A DNA stretch of 64,000 nt from Ktedonobacteria bacterium (GCA_027459705.1 DAIDHM010000201.1:1-64000); one strand, 5' to 3'. Positions 35,704-45,561 are shown, numbered from the stretch's first letter. Numbers and translations: made by a program. Notes: generated by a model not told the origin, from the sequence alone.

Positions 35704-36507
35704 ATGCTGAATGCCCTTATAGGTCGCAAGATTGGGATGACCCAAATCTTTGGCGACAACGGTATAGCCATTCCCGTGACGGTCATTGAGGCCGGTCCAT
35801 GTGTCGTGACACAGTTACGAACGCGTGCACGCGATGGGTACGAAGCAGTGCAAATTGGGTTTGGGAAGCGGAAACCCAAAAATATATCACGGGCAGAGTT
35901 GGGACATCTGGGCCACAACTTGCCGCAGACGGAATCACAGCGACGACGCGCGCAGCAGCAAGGGGCCAAGGCCCGTGAAGAAGCGCGAGCGAAGTCGTCG
36001 GAAAAAAATCTGGAGTCTCAGGCTGACGAAGCCGAGAGCCAGTCTGGGGTACGAACCCAGGCGCGAGCGCGGAAGCGTCGCGATGGCGAACCACTCGGCC
36101 CTTTTGAGATTCTGCGCGAAGTGCAATCGTTGGGCGACACGCCGGTGACATTAGGTCAGGCTGTGGACGTGGGCATCTTTAACCAGGGTGAGTATGTTGA
36201 TATCATCGGGACCTCGAAGGGCAAAGGCTTCGCTGGGGTGATGAAGCGGCATGGATTCCGTGGTGGCAAACGGACCCACGGTCAGTCAGACCGTATGCGC
36301 GCTCCCGGTTCGATCGGTGCGGGTACGACGCCAGGCCGTGTGCTCAAGGGGACGCGTATGGCGGGGCGCATGGGTAATGAACGCTGCACGGTGAAAGCAC
36401 TGGAGATTGTCCAGGCGGACTCAGGGCGGAATATGTTGGTCATCAAAGGCTCGATCCCAGGTCCCAATGGCGGCATCGTCATGATCAGGAAACAGGTGGT
36501 GAAATAA
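35704..36507 (+). CDS. rplC: 50S ribosomal protein L3 (uL3) with charged insertion
   Basis: 267 residues against about 210 in E. coli. The core is clear: MLNALIGRKIGMTQIFGDNG at the start, DIIGTSKGKGFAGVMKRHGF near 160, and RMAGRMGNERCTVKALEIV near 220. An insertion of ~50 residues (about 75-125) rich in Gln, Glu, Arg and Ala lies between the GHLGHNL stretch and LGPFEILREV; it is low-complexity and probably helical or disordered. L3 reaches towards the peptidyl-transferase centre, but this insertion should sit on the solvent side. rplD follows two bases later. Confidence 0.95.
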   Translation: MLNALIGRKIGMTQIFGDNGIAIPVTVIEAGPCVVTQLRTRARDGYEAVQIGFGKRKPKNISRAELGHLGHNLPQTESQRRRAQQQGAKAREEARAKSSEKNLESQADEAESQSGVRTQARARKRRDGEPLGPFEILREVQSLGDTPVTLGQAVDVGIFNQGEYVDIIGTSKGKGFAGVMKRHGFRGGKRTHGQSDRMRAPGSIGAGTTPGRVLKGTRMAGRMGNERCTVKALEIVQADSGRNMLVIKGSIPGPNGGIVMIRKQVVK

Positions 36508-36509
36508 TC

Positions 36510-37196
36510 ATGCCTACGGCAAAAATTTTTGACCTGCAGGGTCAACACGTGGGCGATCAGCCGCTGGCGGATGCCGTCTTTGGTGTGCCAGTGCATGCTG
36601 CGGTGCTGCACCAGGTGGTATTGGCGCAGTTGGAGAATCGTCGGCAAGGCAACGCCTCTACTCTGACGCGTGCCCAGGTGAGCGGGGGTAACCACAAGCC
36701 ATATCGCCAAAAGGGAACTGGTAATGCCCGGCAGGGTTCAACCCGTGCCCCTCACTTCCGCCATGGTGGCAACGTCTTTGGACCGCGTCCCCATCCCTAT
36801 GGGCAGAAGGTGAATCGCCAGATGAAGCGCATCGCGCTACGTTCGGCATTGGCGGACAAAGCGGCGAACGAGCGTATTTATATCCTGCAAGATCTGCATT
36901 CGCTGGAAGCGCCCAAGACGAAGCCAATGGTGGATCTGCTGGCAACGTTGGCATTGACGGATGAAGTGCATGCGCATCCTTCCGTACTGGTATTGCTGGA
37001 TCATCGCGATGAAAACGTCATCTACTCCTTCCGCAATATTCGCTATGTGAAGGTGGGGCACATCGCGTCCATCAATGTGGTCGAGTTGCTGAAACATGAC
37101 TACGTGTTCTTTACGCCGGAAGCGCTGGCGCAGGTCGAAGAAACCTATGATGATGGCTACGTTGTGGCCGAGGCGTCAGAGGAAGTGGAGGCGTAA
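36510..37196 (+). CDS. rplD: 50S ribosomal protein L4 (uL4)
   Basis: 228 residues. L4 lines the exit tunnel and in some bacteria represses its own operon. The tunnel loop is intact: TRAQVSGGNHKPYRQKGTGNARQGSTRAP (in parts, residues ~52-80), followed by GGNVFGPRPHPY. The C-terminus carries ~20 extra acidic residues (ASEEVEA end). Tight spacing on both sides indicates one transcript. Confidence 0.96.
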   Translation: MPTAKIFDLQGQHVGDQPLADAVFGVPVHAAVLHQVVLAQLENRRQGNASTLTRAQVSGGNHKPYRQKGTGNARQGSTRAPHFRHGGNVFGPRPHPYGQKVNRQMKRIALRSALADKAANERIYILQDLHSLEAPKTKPMVDLLATLALTDEVHAHPSVLVLLDHRDENVIYSFRNIRYVKVGHIASINVVELLKHDYVFFTPEALAQVEETYDDGYVVAEASEEVEA

Positions 37197-37198
37197 CG

Positions 37199-37540
37199 AT
37201 GGATGTGACAGAGGTTATTCGTAAAGGCATCGTGACCGAGAAGTCCATGTATTTGCAGAAGGTCCCGGTGAACCAGCAGTTCAAAAAACCCTCCGAGGCG
37301 GACCAGACACACAAATTTGTCTTTCAAGTGCATATCGATGCCAACAAAATTCAGATTCGTCAGGCAGTGGAAGAGCTCTTCCCTGATGTGACGGTGTTGT
37401 CGGTCAATACCATGCGCATGCCAGGCAAGTCCCGAACATTCCGGACGCAACGCGGGGCGAAGCAGTCGGTGCCACGCGAGTGGAAAAAGGCGATTGTGAC
37501 CGTGCGCGCGAACGAGACGATCACGCAGTTGCAGGCGTAA
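37199..37540 (+). CDS. rplW: 50S ribosomal protein L23 (uL23)
   Basis: 113 residues, two bases after rplD. L23 sits at the tunnel exit and is a docking site for SRP and trigger factor. [14 protein letters not shown] at the start and [20 protein letters not shown] near 40 fit the family. An insertion ([12 protein letters not shown]) precedes the second strand. It ends 59 bases before rplB. Confidence 0.95.
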   Translation: MDVTEVIRKGIVTEKSMYLQKVPVNQQFKKPSEADQTHKFVFQVHIDANKIQIRQAVEELFPDVTVLSVNTMRMPGKSRTFRTQRGAKQSVPREWKKAIVTVRANETITQLQA

Positions 37541-37599
37541 ACGTCGGGCGCCAGTCGGGTATCTACCCGCCTTGCACAGTCAAAGAGAGGATGAAGTCC

Positions 37600-38436
37600 A
37601 TGCCAATTCGTCAATATCGGCCGACATCGCCAGGTCGTCGCGGAATGTCGGTGAATACGTTTGAAGAGGTGACTCGCTCCCGGCCAGAGCGGTCCCTCGT
37701 CATCAACTTGCAGAAACACGCGGGCCGCAATAACCAGGGACGCATCACCACGCGTCACCGCGGCGGTGGCTCGAAGCGCATGTATCGTATCATCGATTTT
37801 AAACGCAGCAAAGATGGGGTTCCGGCGAAGGTAGCCACGATCGAATACGATCCGAATCGCTCGGCGCGCATTGCCTTGCTGCATTATCTGGATGGCGAAA
37901 AGCGCTATATGCTGGCTCCATTGGGTCTGAAGGTTGGAGATATTGTGGTCTCTGGCCCAGACGCTGAGCCACGGGTGGGCAATGCCTTGCCCTTGCGCAA
38001 TATTCCGACAGGTCTCGTCATCCATAACATTGAACTGACGTTGGGACGTGGCGGGCAACTTTGCCGAGCCGCGGGAACGAGCGCACAGTTGATGGCCAAA
38101 GAAGGTGACTATGTGACGATCCGCTTGCCTTCAGGCGAGCAGCGGTTGGTGCATGGGCACTGTCGCGCGACAATCGGACAGGTTGGAAATCTTGACCATG
38201 CGAATGTGAGCATCGGCAAAGCCGGTCGCGCGCGACGCATGGGTCTGCGTCCCGAAGTACGTGGTTCAGTGATGAATCCTGTGGATCATCCGCATGGTGG
38301 TGGCGAAGGTCGCGCGCCACGTGGTGGACCACCACGGACGCCGTGGGGCAAGCCGGCTCTGGGCTATAAAACGCGCCGTAATAAACGGACGGATAAGTTT
38401 ATCGTGCGGCGCCGCAATGCTGGCCGCAGCAAATAG
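37600..38436 (+). CDS. rplB: 50S ribosomal protein L2 (uL2)
   Basis: 278 residues from [17 protein letters not shown], nine bases after agagagg; an in-frame ATG three codons earlier is too close to the Shine-Dalgarno. L2 is essential for subunit joining and peptidyl transfer. The conserved histidine is in [18 protein letters not shown] near residue 230. [17 protein letters not shown] near 50 is typical. No insertions. Confidence 0.97.
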   Translation: MPIRQYRPTSPGRRGMSVNTFEEVTRSRPERSLVINLQKHAGRNNQGRITTRHRGGGSKRMYRIIDFKRSKDGVPAKVATIEYDPNRSARIALLHYLDGEKRYMLAPLGLKVGDIVVSGPDAEPRVGNALPLRNIPTGLVIHNIELTLGRGGQLCRAAGTSAQLMAKEGDYVTIRLPSGEQRLVHGHCRATIGQVGNLDHANVSIGKAGRARRMGLRPEVRGSVMNPVDHPHGGGEGRAPRGGPPRTPWGKPALGYKTRRNKRTDKFIVRRRNAGRSK

Positions 38437-38498
38437 AGGCGCGGAGGCCTGAACAGCTGTGCGCTGGTTCAGCCGCCAGCGCCCGGAGAGGAAAAACG

Positions 38499-38786
38499 AT
38501 GTCACGTTCAACGAAAAAAGGGCCATATATTCACCCATCGCTCCAAAAAAAAGTGGCGATGATGTATCGCAGTAAAGACTTCCGATTGGTCAAGACGTGG
38601 TCGCGGGCTTCGACCATCCTGCCTCAGATGGTGGGAATGAGTTTTGGCGTGCACAATGGCAAGACGCATGTGACCGTGTTCATCACCGAGAATATGGTTG
38701 GCCATAAACTCGGCGAATTTTCGCCCACACGAACATTCCGCGGGCACGCAGGCAGTAAGAACGACAAGACGGCGACCAACCGCTGA
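38499..38786 (+). CDS. rpsS: 30S ribosomal protein S19 (uS19)
   Basis: 95 residues, ggagagg upstream. It is a 30S head protein contacting S13 and the intersubunit bridge. [19 protein letters not shown] at the start, and [20 protein letters not shown] near 65, are diagnostic. Normal length; it sits between rplB and rplV as expected. Confidence 0.97.
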   Translation: MSRSTKKGPYIHPSLQKKVAMMYRSKDFRLVKTWSRASTILPQMVGMSFGVHNGKTHVTVFITENMVGHKLGEFSPTRTFRGHAGSKNDKTATNR

Positions 38787-38818
38787 TTGCGGATGGGGCA
38801 CTGTCAGGGGAGAAGACG

Positions 38819-39190
38819 ATGGAAGTTCGCGCCATTGCCCGTAAGATCGGAATCCCACCACGCAAGGTGCGCCTCGTGACGGAAGCCGTCAAGGGACGCA
38901 AGGTCAATGAGGCGATGGCGATGCTGCGCTTCATTCCGAATGCGGCGGCCAAGCCAGTTCGTGCGGTGTTGGCATCGGCGATTGCGAATGCCGAAAACAA
39001 TTACGCGCTCGACTCGAATGACCTGTACGTGGTCCATATTGTCGCGGATCCCGCGCCGACCATGCGCCGATTTCGCGTGCAGTCACGGCGTGGGATGTCG
39101 CGCATCAACAAGCGCGCATCGCACATTACCGTGGTAGTCTCGGATGAGTATGATCTCATCCCCAAGGCATTGCGTGGAAAATTCGCCTAG
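38819..39190 (+). CDS. rplV: 50S ribosomal protein L22 (uL22)
   Basis: 123 residues, aggggag upstream. L22 extends a beta hairpin into the exit tunnel. KIGIPPRKVRLVTEAVKGRK near 10 and the hairpin RFRVQSRRGMSRINKRASHI near 85 (macrolide-relevant loop in other species) are intact. Slightly longer at the C-terminus than E. coli. Nothing unusual. Confidence 0.96.
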   Translation: MEVRAIARKIGIPPRKVRLVTEAVKGRKVNEAMAMLRFIPNAAAKPVRAVLASAIANAENNYALDSNDLYVVHIVADPAPTMRRFRVQSRRGMSRINKRASHITVVVSDEYDLIPKALRGKFA

Positions 39191-39229
39191 GTTTGGTGAC
39201 AAACCTCCGATCGATGAGGAGTACACATT

Positions 39230-40393
39230 TTGGGACAGAAAGTACATCCGATCGGCTTCCGGCTGGGGATCATCAAAGACTGGCAATCCCGCTGGTACGC
39301 TGATAAGAACTACAAAGATGTCCTGGCTGAGGATTTCGCGATTCGCGGAACGATCAATCGGGAACTGGCAAATGCGAGCGTGGCGCGCATTGAAATTGAA
39401 CGCGTCGCCGACTCGCAGATTACGGTGACGATCTTTACTGCGAAGCCAGGGGTAGTCATTGGCCCGAAAGGCGAGAAAGTGGACCGCTTGCGCGCATCGA
39501 TCGAGAAGATGATGAGCGTAAAGGTCGCCAAGAAGGTGCACCTGAAGATTCAGGAGATCCGCCAGCCTGAGTTGGATGCCTGCCTGGTTGGGCGGAGCAT
39601 CGCGGAACAACTGGAGAAGCGTGTTTCCTTCCGCCGGGCCATGAAACAGGCGGTCCAGAAGGCCATGCGATCAGGTGCGAAGGGCGTCAAGATCATTTGT
39701 TCTGGCCGGTTAGGCGGGGCGGAGATTGCGCGGACCGAGAAAGAGATCGAAGGGAGTGTACCGTTACATACGTTACGCGCCGATATCGATTTCGCTATCG
39801 TCGAGGCGCACACTACCTTCGGGACGATCGGGATCAAGGTCTATATTTATAAGGGTTTGGTGCTGTCGGATCGGCGCCGTGCGACTTCGCTGGCTGGCAT
39901 CACCGATGCCGCGCCCGATCGGTCGCGGGGTGGCGAACGGAGCGCTGGACGTGGCGGCGATCGTGGTGGTGACCGTGGCGGCGATCGCGGTGGTGACCGT
40001 GGCGGACGCGGCGGTGACCGTGGTGGATTTCGCGGCGGCGATCGCGGTGGTGACCGGACCCGCAGCGGTCCTCCAGGCGATCGCGGTGGGTTTCGCGGCC
40101 CACGTCCCCAAGGGGATCGCCCACCCCGTCCCATGGGGGATCGCCCACCCCGCCCAGCTGGCCCGATAAATCCAGCGGGTGGTCCGGTGCCGCCGATGGG
40201 GGATCGGCCTTCACGTCCCCAGCCAGTTAGTAGTTCTGAAGCTGATGGCAACCTGGCACAGCGGACAGGGCCAGTGGAGAGTGCTCCGCAGACCCCTACG
40301 GCACAGGTCGCGCCACCCCAGGTACGGGAACCTGAGACAACGCAAGCTCCACCACCACCGCGGGCAGTGGAACCAGAGACGACTCAAGAATAA
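39230..40393 (+). CDS. rpsC: 30S ribosomal protein S3 (uS3) with long RGG-type C-terminal tail
   Basis: 387 residues against ~220-235 usual. The start is a TTG codon giving [14 protein letters not shown], with gaggag upstream. The KH domain is intact ([17 protein letters not shown] near 75), and [15 protein letters not shown] near 163 and the [13 protein letters not shown] end of the core (~200) are typical. From ~235 on, a ~150-residue tail has repeated GGDRGG/GGFRGG units, then RPPRP repeats, then a Pro/Gln/Glu-rich acidic end. The tail is probably disordered and RNA-binding. S3 lies at the mRNA entry site; S5 in this genome has a similar tail. Confidence 0.95.
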   Translation: MGQKVHPIGFRLGIIKDWQSRWYADKNYKDVLAEDFAIRGTINRELANASVARIEIERVADSQITVTIFTAKPGVVIGPKGEKVDRLRASIEKMMSVKVAKKVHLKIQEIRQPELDACLVGRSIAEQLEKRVSFRRAMKQAVQKAMRSGAKGVKIICSGRLGGAEIARTEKEIEGSVPLHTLRADIDFAIVEAHTTFGTIGIKVYIYKGLVLSDRRRATSLAGITDAAPDRSRGGERSAGRGGDRGGDRGGDRGGDRGGRGGDRGGFRGGDRGGDRTRSGPPGDRGGFRGPRPQGDRPPRPMGDRPPRPAGPINPAGGPVPPMGDRPSRPQPVSSSEADGNLAQRTGPVESAPQTPTAQVAPPQVREPETTQAPPPPRAVEPETTQE

Positions 40394-40417
40394 CCAACTA
40401 AGACCAAGAGGAATTCA

Positions 40418-40453
40418 CCGGGGATAAGTGCCATTCGCGCAGACTATCCCCGG
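40418..40453 (+). other. Hairpin between rpsC and rplP
   Basis: Perfect 9-bp stem CCGGGGATA / TATCCCCGG with an 18-base loop, 25 bases after rpsC and 40 before rplP. It lies inside the operon, so it may stabilise or attenuate the mRNA rather than end it. Confidence 0.4.
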
Positions 40454-40492
40454 GGCGGCCCGGGGCCACCCGGAAGCCAGACGGAGAAAGAT

Positions 40493-40924
40493 ATGTTACT
40501 GTCACCTTCGCGAACGAAGTTTCGCAAACAACATCGCGGTCGCATGCGTGGCGAAGCGCACCGCGGCAATGAGATAGCATTCGGTGAATATGCATTACAG
40601 GCATTGGAACCGTGCTGGATGAGTTCGGCGCAAATTGAAGCCGCACGTAAAGCACTGAATCGATATATCAAACGTGGTGGCAAAGTATGGATTCGCGTCT
40701 TTCCGGATAAGCCGGTGACGGCGAAGCCCGCGGAGACGCGCATGGGTAGCGGTAAGGGCGCGCCAGACCACTGGGTGGCCGTGATTAAGCCCGGTCGTGT
40801 GCTGATGGAACTGGGGGGTGTGGCGCCTGAAATCGCTGAAGAAGCGATGCGGCTCGCCGCGCACAAGTTGCCCATCAGGACGAAATATATCGTCAAGACG
40901 GAGGCGGAGAGCGTTGAAGGGTAA
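40493..40924 (+). CDS. rplP: 50S ribosomal protein L16 (uL16)
   Basis: 143 residues, acggag upstream. L16 positions the A-site t[23 protein letters not shown] at the start, [19 protein letters not shown] near 62, and [20 protein letters not shown] near 83 are diagnostic. Normal length. Confidence 0.97.
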   Translation: MLLSPSRTKFRKQHRGRMRGEAHRGNEIAFGEYALQALEPCWMSSAQIEAARKALNRYIKRGGKVWIRVFPDKPVTAKPAETRMGSGKGAPDHWVAVIKPGRVLMELGGVAPEIAEEAMRLAAHKLPIRTKYIVKTEAESVEG

Positions 40925-40957
40925 AAACCTTCCGCTGACCGAAGAGGAGCACACGAG

Positions 40958-41290
40958 ATGGGTGAACTGAATTCTCAAAAACGCCGGGAACGTCGCCGGA
41001 TCATTCGAGATATGACAATCGAACAAGCGCAGAAAGAACTCGCCGAGTTACGGCTGAATCTCTTCAACCTGCGCATGCAGGCGTCGCGCGGTGAAGTCAA
41101 GAATGTGCGCGAATTCGCGCGGACTCGCAAAGATATCGCGGCCATCCTGCACAAAATGCGCATGGCACAACTTGAAGCGCTCTATGGTGATGCCTTCGGC
41201 GAAGATGGAGATGAGATTGCCGAAGAAGCCGATGTCGCCGAACAGGACGATACCCCAGAGGCGCTCAACGAAGAAGAGGTTGAAAAATGA
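40958..41290 (+). CDS. rpmC: 50S ribosomal protein L29 (uL29) with acidic tail
   Basis: 110 residues against ~65 usual. The two-helix L29 core occupies ~15-80 ([18 protein letters not shown] and [20 protein letters not shown]). The remaining ~30 residues are strongly acidic ([18 protein letters not shown] and similar). L29 is beside the tunnel exit, so the tail could interact with chaperones or targeting factors; that is inference. The stop overlaps the rpsQ start (ATGA). Confidence 0.93.
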   Translation: MGELNSQKRRERRRIIRDMTIEQAQKELAELRLNLFNLRMQASRGEVKNVREFARTRKDIAAILHKMRMAQLEALYGDAFGEDGDEIAEEADVAEQDDTPEALNEEEVEK

Positions 41291-41655
41291 CGAACACGAC
41301 TGGGTCCGCACCGGAAGCCTCCGGACCAGCAACGGCCTCGGCGCCCGGGCGACGGCAGACCAAGGTCGGTCGCGTGGTGAGCGATAAGATGCAGAAGACC
41401 ATTGTGGTGGCGGTGGAATCTCTTAAACGCCATCCGGTGTACAAGAAAAATTATCGGTGGACGAAACGCTTCAAGGCGCATGACGAAGAGAACATGGCGC
41501 ACATTGGCGATGTGGTGATGATTGAGGAGACGCGACCGCTCAGCAAAGAGAAGCGGTGGCAGTTGATCGAGATTATCTCGCGGGGCGATGGCGCGCCAGC
41601 TGTGGCGGAAGTTGCCGTAGCCGACGTGACCCGAGATGAAGGAAAGAAGCGATGA
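41287..41655 (+). CDS. rpsQ: 30S ribosomal protein S17 (uS17)
   Basis: 122 residues against ~85 usual. The core starts near residue 22 with [20 protein letters not shown] and includes [19 protein letters not shown] and the RPLSKEKRW block near 83. A Ser/Thr/Pro/Ala-rich N-terminal extension and a ~25-residue C-terminal extension flank it. The gene overlaps both neighbours by four bases, so the extended ends are genuinely encoded rather than start-choice errors. Confidence 0.94.
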   Translation: MTNTTGSAPEASGPATASAPGRRQTKVGRVVSDKMQKTIVVAVESLKRHPVYKKNYRWTKRFKAHDEENMAHIGDVVMIEETRPLSKEKRWQLIEIISRGDGAPAVAEVAVADVTRDEGKKR

Positions 41656-42020
41656 TTCAGCCACAATCGCGGCTGGTGGTGGCCGATAACACCGGCGCTC
41701 GCGAGATCATGTGCATCCGCATCCTAGGCGGTTCGGCAAAGCGTTGGGGTGAGGTCGGCGACATTATCAAGGCCTCCGTAAAGCATGCGATGCCGAATAG
41801 CGGCGTGAAGAAGGGCGAAGTCGTGAACGCGGTTATCGTCCGCATCACGAAAGAATATCGCCGCCCAGATGGTTCCTATATTCGCTTTGACGACAATGCT
41901 GCGGTCCTGTTGGGGGCGGGCAATAACCCACGGGGAACGCGTATCTTTGGGCCGGTCGCGCGCGAACTGCGCGATGGCGGCTTTATGAAGATCGTGTCGC
42001 TGGCGCCGGAGGTGTTATGA
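41652..42020 (+). CDS. rplN: 50S ribosomal protein L14 (uL14)
   Basis: 122 residues, exactly the usual length. L14 forms part of intersubunit bridges and the silencing-factor site. [20 protein letters not shown] at the start and [20 protein letters not shown] near 70 are diagnostic. Overlaps rpsQ and rplX as ATGA. Confidence 0.97.
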   Translation: MIQPQSRLVVADNTGAREIMCIRILGGSAKRWGEVGDIIKASVKHAMPNSGVKKGEVVNAVIVRITKEYRRPDGSYIRFDDNAAVLLGAGNNPRGTRIFGPVARELRDGGFMKIVSLAPEVL

Positions 42021-42412
42021 TGGCGACGAAGCAAACATTGACGCCGCATCATTTGGCAAAATTGCATGTACACACCGGGGATGAGGTCCTAATCCTTACC
42101 GGCAAAGATCGCAAGCAACGCGGTAAAGTCGTTCGGACCTTTCCGCGCAGCAATCGTGTCCTGGTGGAAGGTCGCAACATGGTAAAGCGGCACATGAAAC
42201 CAGACCAATCGACACGCCAGGGCGGTATTATCGAGAAACCGATGCCGATCCATGCGTCGAATGTCATGGTGATCTGTACGGAATGTGGTGAACCGACGCG
42301 TATAGGACATGATCGGGTGCCGCAGGGACAAGATCAAAAACTGCGTGTGCGACGCATCTGCAAACATTGCGGCAAAGCGATCCAGGAACAATCCAGGATT
42401 GTGAGGAGCTAA
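42017..42412 (+). CDS. rplX: 50S ribosomal protein L24 (uL24)
   Basis: 131 residues, a little longer than usual. The KOW motif is in [20 protein letters not shown] near 20, and [20 protein letters not shown] near 52 is typical. A pair of CxxC-like motifs (CTECG near 90 and CKHCG near 118) suggests a zinc-binding C-terminal part, seen in some bacterial L24 proteins. Two consecutive ATG codons open the frame. Confidence 0.95.
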   Translation: MMATKQTLTPHHLAKLHVHTGDEVLILTGKDRKQRGKVVRTFPRSNRVLVEGRNMVKRHMKPDQSTRQGGIIEKPMPIHASNVMVICTECGEPTRIGHDRVPQGQDQKLRVRRICKHCGKAIQEQSRIVRS

Positions 42413-42416
42413 TCCG

Positions 42417-42974
42417 ATGGCGACGACTACGACGATGTCGCGGCTGCAAGAGCGATATGTGAACGAAGTCATTCCGGCCTTGCAGAAACAATTTGGATAT
42501 TCCAGCGCGATGCGGATCCCACGCCTGCACAAGGTTGTCATCAATATCGGGATGGGCGAAGCACGCGAAAACCAGAAAGCCCTCGAAAACGCGGTGCGTG
42601 ATCTGGGTGAGATTACCGGTCAGAAAGCCGTCATCACCAAGGCCAAGCGTTCGGTGGCGTCCTTCAAATTACGCGAAGGAATGCCGATCGGCTGCATGGT
42701 CACCCTGCGTGGCATTCGCATGTATACGTTCCTGGATAAGCTCTTCAATGTGGCGTTGCCGCGGGTACGAGACTTCCAGGGAGTCTCGGCGGATGCGTTT
42801 GATGGCCGTGGTAACTATTCGCTCGGTCTGCGGGAACAGATCATTTTCCCTGAGATCGAATATGAGAAGATTGATCGGGTGCGTGGGATGGAGATCACGA
42901 TTGTGACGACCGCGCGGACCGACGACGAGGGGCGCCAGTTGCTTCGACATCTGGGTATGCCGTTCAAGAAGTGA
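42417..42974 (+). CDS. rplE: 50S ribosomal protein L5 (uL5)
   Basis: 185 residues. L5 binds 5S r[23 protein letters not shown] at the start, [20 protein letters not shown] near 40, and [20 protein letters not shown] near 118 fit the family. Four bases separate it from rplX. Nothing unusual. Confidence 0.97.
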   Translation: MATTTTMSRLQERYVNEVIPALQKQFGYSSAMRIPRLHKVVINIGMGEARENQKALENAVRDLGEITGQKAVITKAKRSVASFKLREGMPIGCMVTLRGIRMYTFLDKLFNVALPRVRDFQGVSADAFDGRGNYSLGLREQIIFPEIEYEKIDRVRGMEITIVTTARTDDEGRQLLRHLGMPFKK

Positions 42975-42987
42975 TGGGAGGATCGCG

Positions 42988-43173
42988 ATGGCCAAGATCT
43001 CGATGATCGCGAAGTCCAAGATGAAGCCAAAATATGCGGTCCGACAGCATAATCGTTGTCAGCTATGCGGCCGCCCACGTGGATATATTCGACAGTTCGG
43101 TCTCTGCCGCATCTGCTTCCGGGAACGGGCGCTGCGCGGCGAGTTGCCGGGCGTCACGAAATCGAGTTGGTAG
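42988..43173 (+). CDS. rpsZ: 30S ribosomal protein S14 type Z (uS14)
   Basis: 61 residues, the short zinc-containing form. Four zinc cysteines are in [11 protein letters not shown] and [10 protein letters not shown]. In many bacteria a zinc-free paralogue replaces it under zinc limitation; none is seen here. gggagg precedes the ATG. Confidence 0.97.
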   Translation: MAKISMIAKSKMKPKYAVRQHNRCQLCGRPRGYIRQFGLCRICFRERALRGELPGVTKSSW

Positions 43174-43194
43174 GACGCGGAGGAGTCAAACACG

Positions 43195-43590
43195 ATGAAT
43201 ATGACCGATCCCGTCGCGGATATGTTGACGCGCATCCGCAATGCGGTGTTGGCCCGCCACACACGGGTAGCGATCCCTGCCTCGAATATGAAGCTCGCTT
43301 TGGCGCGCATTCTCAAAGAGGAAGGGTATATCAAGGATTATGAGGTCGTCAAAGATAATCCGCAGGGGACAATTCGCTTGACCCTGCGCTATGTCGACCG
43401 CAAGCCAGTGCTGACGCAATTGAAACGGGTCAGCAAGCCGGGATTACGGGTCTACACGGGTCGGGACGAAATCCCGCGTGTCCGTGGCGGACTGGGAATC
43501 TCGGTCATCTCGACGCCGCGCGGGTTGATGACGGGGCGTAAAGCATACCAGCTTGGCATGGGCGGCGAAGTGGTCTGCTACATCTGGTAA
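43195..43590 (+). CDS. rpsH: 30S ribosomal protein S8 (uS8)
   Basis: 131 residues. S8 binds 16S rRNA helix 21 and in E. coli represses the spc operon. [20 protein letters not shown] at the start and [20 protein letters not shown] near 100 are diagnostic. A 166-base gap precedes rplF, longer than other spacings in this stretch; no ORF or strong hairpin was recognised in it. Confidence 0.97.
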   Translation: MNMTDPVADMLTRIRNAVLARHTRVAIPASNMKLALARILKEEGYIKDYEVVKDNPQGTIRLTLRYVDRKPVLTQLKRVSKPGLRVYTGRDEIPRVRGGLGISVISTPRGLMTGRKAYQLGMGGEVVCYIW

Positions 43591-43756
43591 AGGCCCAAGA
43601 CACCATGTAGCGCGCTATGGGACCGTAGCGAACATTCGGTGACGCGGCTACCTTTGTCGCGTCATTGAGTGGAGAAGCAGAAGGCGCCTTACCCACACAG
43701 GGAAAGCGCGTCCAGATCGCGGGAGTGTCGATGCGACACTTCAAAGGAGTGGAAGT

Positions 43757-44314
43757 ATGTCTCGGATTGGGAAGCGCCCAATCGAACTCCCCAAGGGAGT
43801 GCAGGTTGAGATCACACCGGAGAATTTTGTCACGGTGAAAGGTCCCAAGGGGACGCTACAGCGTCAACTTACCCCAGAATTGACGATTGTCCAGGATGCC
43901 GGCAAGTTGGAAGTCACGCGCCCGACAGATTCGCAGAAACATAAAGCGATGCACGGTTTGACGCGTACGTTGGTGGCGAACATGGTCACAGGCGTCACGA
44001 CGGGTTTCACCAAAGGGTTGGAGATCAGCGGGACGGGCTATAGGGTCGTCAAAGTGGGTGACAGCCTCATCTTCCAGGTAGGTTATTCGCATCCGGTTGA
44101 ATTTCCCCCGCCGGAAGGTATCACCTTTGCCATTGACGGCGCGACAAAATGTTCGGTTACGGGCATCGATAAAGAGCTAGTTGGTCAGGTCGCCGCACAG
44201 ATCCGCGGCATTCGCAAGCCCGAGCCGTACAAGGGCAAAGGCATTAAGTATGCCGGTGAGGTCATCCGCCGCAAAGCTGGTAAGGCCGGTAAGGTCGGCG
44301 GAAAGAAGAAGTAG
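43757..44314 (+). CDS. rplF: 50S ribosomal protein L6 (uL6)
   Basis: 185 residues, aaggag upstream. It lies near the factor-binding site. [20 protein letters not shown] at the start and the C-terminal [20 protein letters not shown] block are diagnostic. A short Lys/Gly-rich end follows. Normal domain plan. Confidence 0.97.
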   Translation: MSRIGKRPIELPKGVQVEITPENFVTVKGPKGTLQRQLTPELTIVQDAGKLEVTRPTDSQKHKAMHGLTRTLVANMVTGVTTGFTKGLEISGTGYRVVKVGDSLIFQVGYSHPVEFPPPEGITFAIDGATKCSVTGIDKELVGQVAAQIRGIRKPEPYKGKGIKYAGEVIRRKAGKAGKVGGKKK

Positions 44315-44318
44315 GGCT

Positions 44319-44741
44319 ATGATAAAAGAGTTTAACGCGAACAAGGCGCGCCAGCGGCGTCATCTACGCGTGCGCAAAAAGGTCTCGGGGACGACGAACC
44401 GCCCTCGCCTCTCGGTCTATCGCAGCGGCCGCCATATCTATGCACAGATCATCGATGATACGCTGGGGAGCACGCTGGTGGCAGCCTCATCGGTCGAGAG
44501 CGAATTGCGGAACGTGCTGGCAACGGCCCCAGCCGCGAGCGAAGGTGAGACACCCAAGGGCCTGGCCGGTCTCGAAACCAATCATAAGGTAGCTCAGGCG
44601 CGAGCCATTGGGCGGGTTATTGCTGAGCGCGCCCTGGCGCACGGCATCAAGCAAGTGGTCTTTGACCGCAGCGGTTATCTGTACCATGGCCGGATCGCCG
44701 CGTTGGCCACGGGCGCACGTGAAGGGGGGCTAGACTTCTAG
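44319..44741 (+). CDS. rplR: 50S ribosomal protein L18 (uL18)
   Basis: 140 residues from [20 protein letters not shown]; the longer ORF start at 44181 lies inside rplF. L18 carries 5S rRNA with L5. [20 protein letters not shown] near 28 and [20 protein letters not shown] near 112 are typical. A ~18-residue insertion ([14 protein letters not shown]) widens the middle loop. The stop abuts the rpsE ATG with no gap. Confidence 0.95.
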   Translation: MIKEFNANKARQRRHLRVRKKVSGTTNRPRLSVYRSGRHIYAQIIDDTLGSTLVAASSVESELRNVLATAPAASEGETPKGLAGLETNHKVAQARAIGRVIAERALAHGIKQVVFDRSGYLYHGRIAALATGAREGGLDF

Positions 44742-45512
44742 ATGCCGCGTATTGATGCAAAGACTCTGAACCTGGAAGAGACCGTCATTAAGGTCTCACG
44801 CGTTGCCAAAGTGGTGAAAGGTGGCAAACGATTCAACTTCCGAGCGTTGGTCGTCGTTGGCGATAAGAACGGCCATGTGGGTATGGGCCTCGGGAAAGCC
44901 GCCGAGGTGCCCGATGCGATCCGTAAGGCGACGGAAGATGCGAAGAAACATCTGATCGCCGTGCCCATGGTTGGGATGACCATACCTTTTATGGTGATTC
45001 ACTCGTTCTCTGCTTCCGAAGTCATGCTCAAACCCGCCGCACCTGGTACTGGCATTATCGCGGGTGGCGCGGTCCGAGCGGTGGTCGAAGCTGCCGGCAT
45101 CCACGATGTCCTCTCGAAGTCGATCGGTCATAGCGAACTGAATACGGTCCAGGCAACGATTGGCGCACTGCGCGAATTGCGTTTGCCAGAGACCGAGGCC
45201 AGCCGACGCAATCGCTCGCTGGCCGAGCTGGTGGGTCCGAAGATGGCCGCGCGATACGCGGAAGCTTCGGCGCAACAACAACAGGCTATGCCGGAACTCG
45301 AGCGCTCCGAGCGTTCTGAACGTGGTGGAGATCGCCGCGGAGGGCGCAGTGATCGCAGTGGCGACCGACGTGGTGGGCGTGGTGGTGACCGCGGCGGCAA
45401 CCGCGGGGCTGGTCCTGTTGGTGCGCAAGGTGGTGGACCCCGTCCGCCAGCCGCCAGACCCGTCGGTGAGGCCAGCGCCACGAACGGCGCGACGCCTGCA
45501 CCCGAAGTCTGA
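44742..45512 (+). CDS. rpsE: 30S ribosomal protein S5 (uS5) with RGG-type C-terminal tail
   Basis: 256 residues against ~165 usual. The core is normal: [20 protein letters not shown] near 22, [20 protein letters not shown] near 48, and [20 protein letters not shown] near 115. From ~186 a ~70-residue tail begins with [10 protein letters not shown] and runs through GGDRRGG, GGDRGGN and Pro/Ala-rich sequence. S5 helps form the mRNA entry pore and helicase with S3 and S4; both S3 and S5 carry such tails here while S4 does not. Confidence 0.95.
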   Translation: MPRIDAKTLNLEETVIKVSRVAKVVKGGKRFNFRALVVVGDKNGHVGMGLGKAAEVPDAIRKATEDAKKHLIAVPMVGMTIPFMVIHSFSASEVMLKPAAPGTGIIAGGAVRAVVEAAGIHDVLSKSIGHSELNTVQATIGALRELRLPETEASRRNRSLAELVGPKMAARYAEASAQQQQAMPELERSERSERGGDRRGGRSDRSGDRRGGRGGDRGGNRGAGPVGAQGGGPRPPAARPVGEASATNGATPAPEV

Positions 45513-45524
45513 GAAGATGCGGTG

Positions 45525-45561
45525 GTGGGGGATACGGCACAGTTATTGCCGTATCCCCCAC
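45525..45561 (+). terminator. Internal hairpin after rpsE
   Basis: Perfect 14-bp stem (GTGGGGGATACGGC / GCCGTATCCCCCAC) with a nine-base loop, 12 bases after rpsE. No T tract. A new promoter-like box follows at 45610, so it may partly terminate or attenuate the spc transcript. Confidence 0.55.

Noticed and set aside
35321-35710. 129-codon plus-strand ORF between rpsJ and rplC
   Set aside because: It overlaps the rplC start, is Trp/Arg/Cys-rich without a family pattern, and has no ribosome-binding site.
34983-35969. 328-codon minus-strand ORF across rpsJ, the spacer and rplC
   Set aside because: It is antisense to two certain ribosomal genes, with no Shine-Dalgarno or domain pattern.
39847-40251. 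Possible frameshift or assembly artefact in the GGDRGG repeats of rpsC
   Set aside because: The frame stays open through the repeat into a non-repetitive Pro/Glu-rich end with a sensible stop, and rpsE has an independent similar tail.
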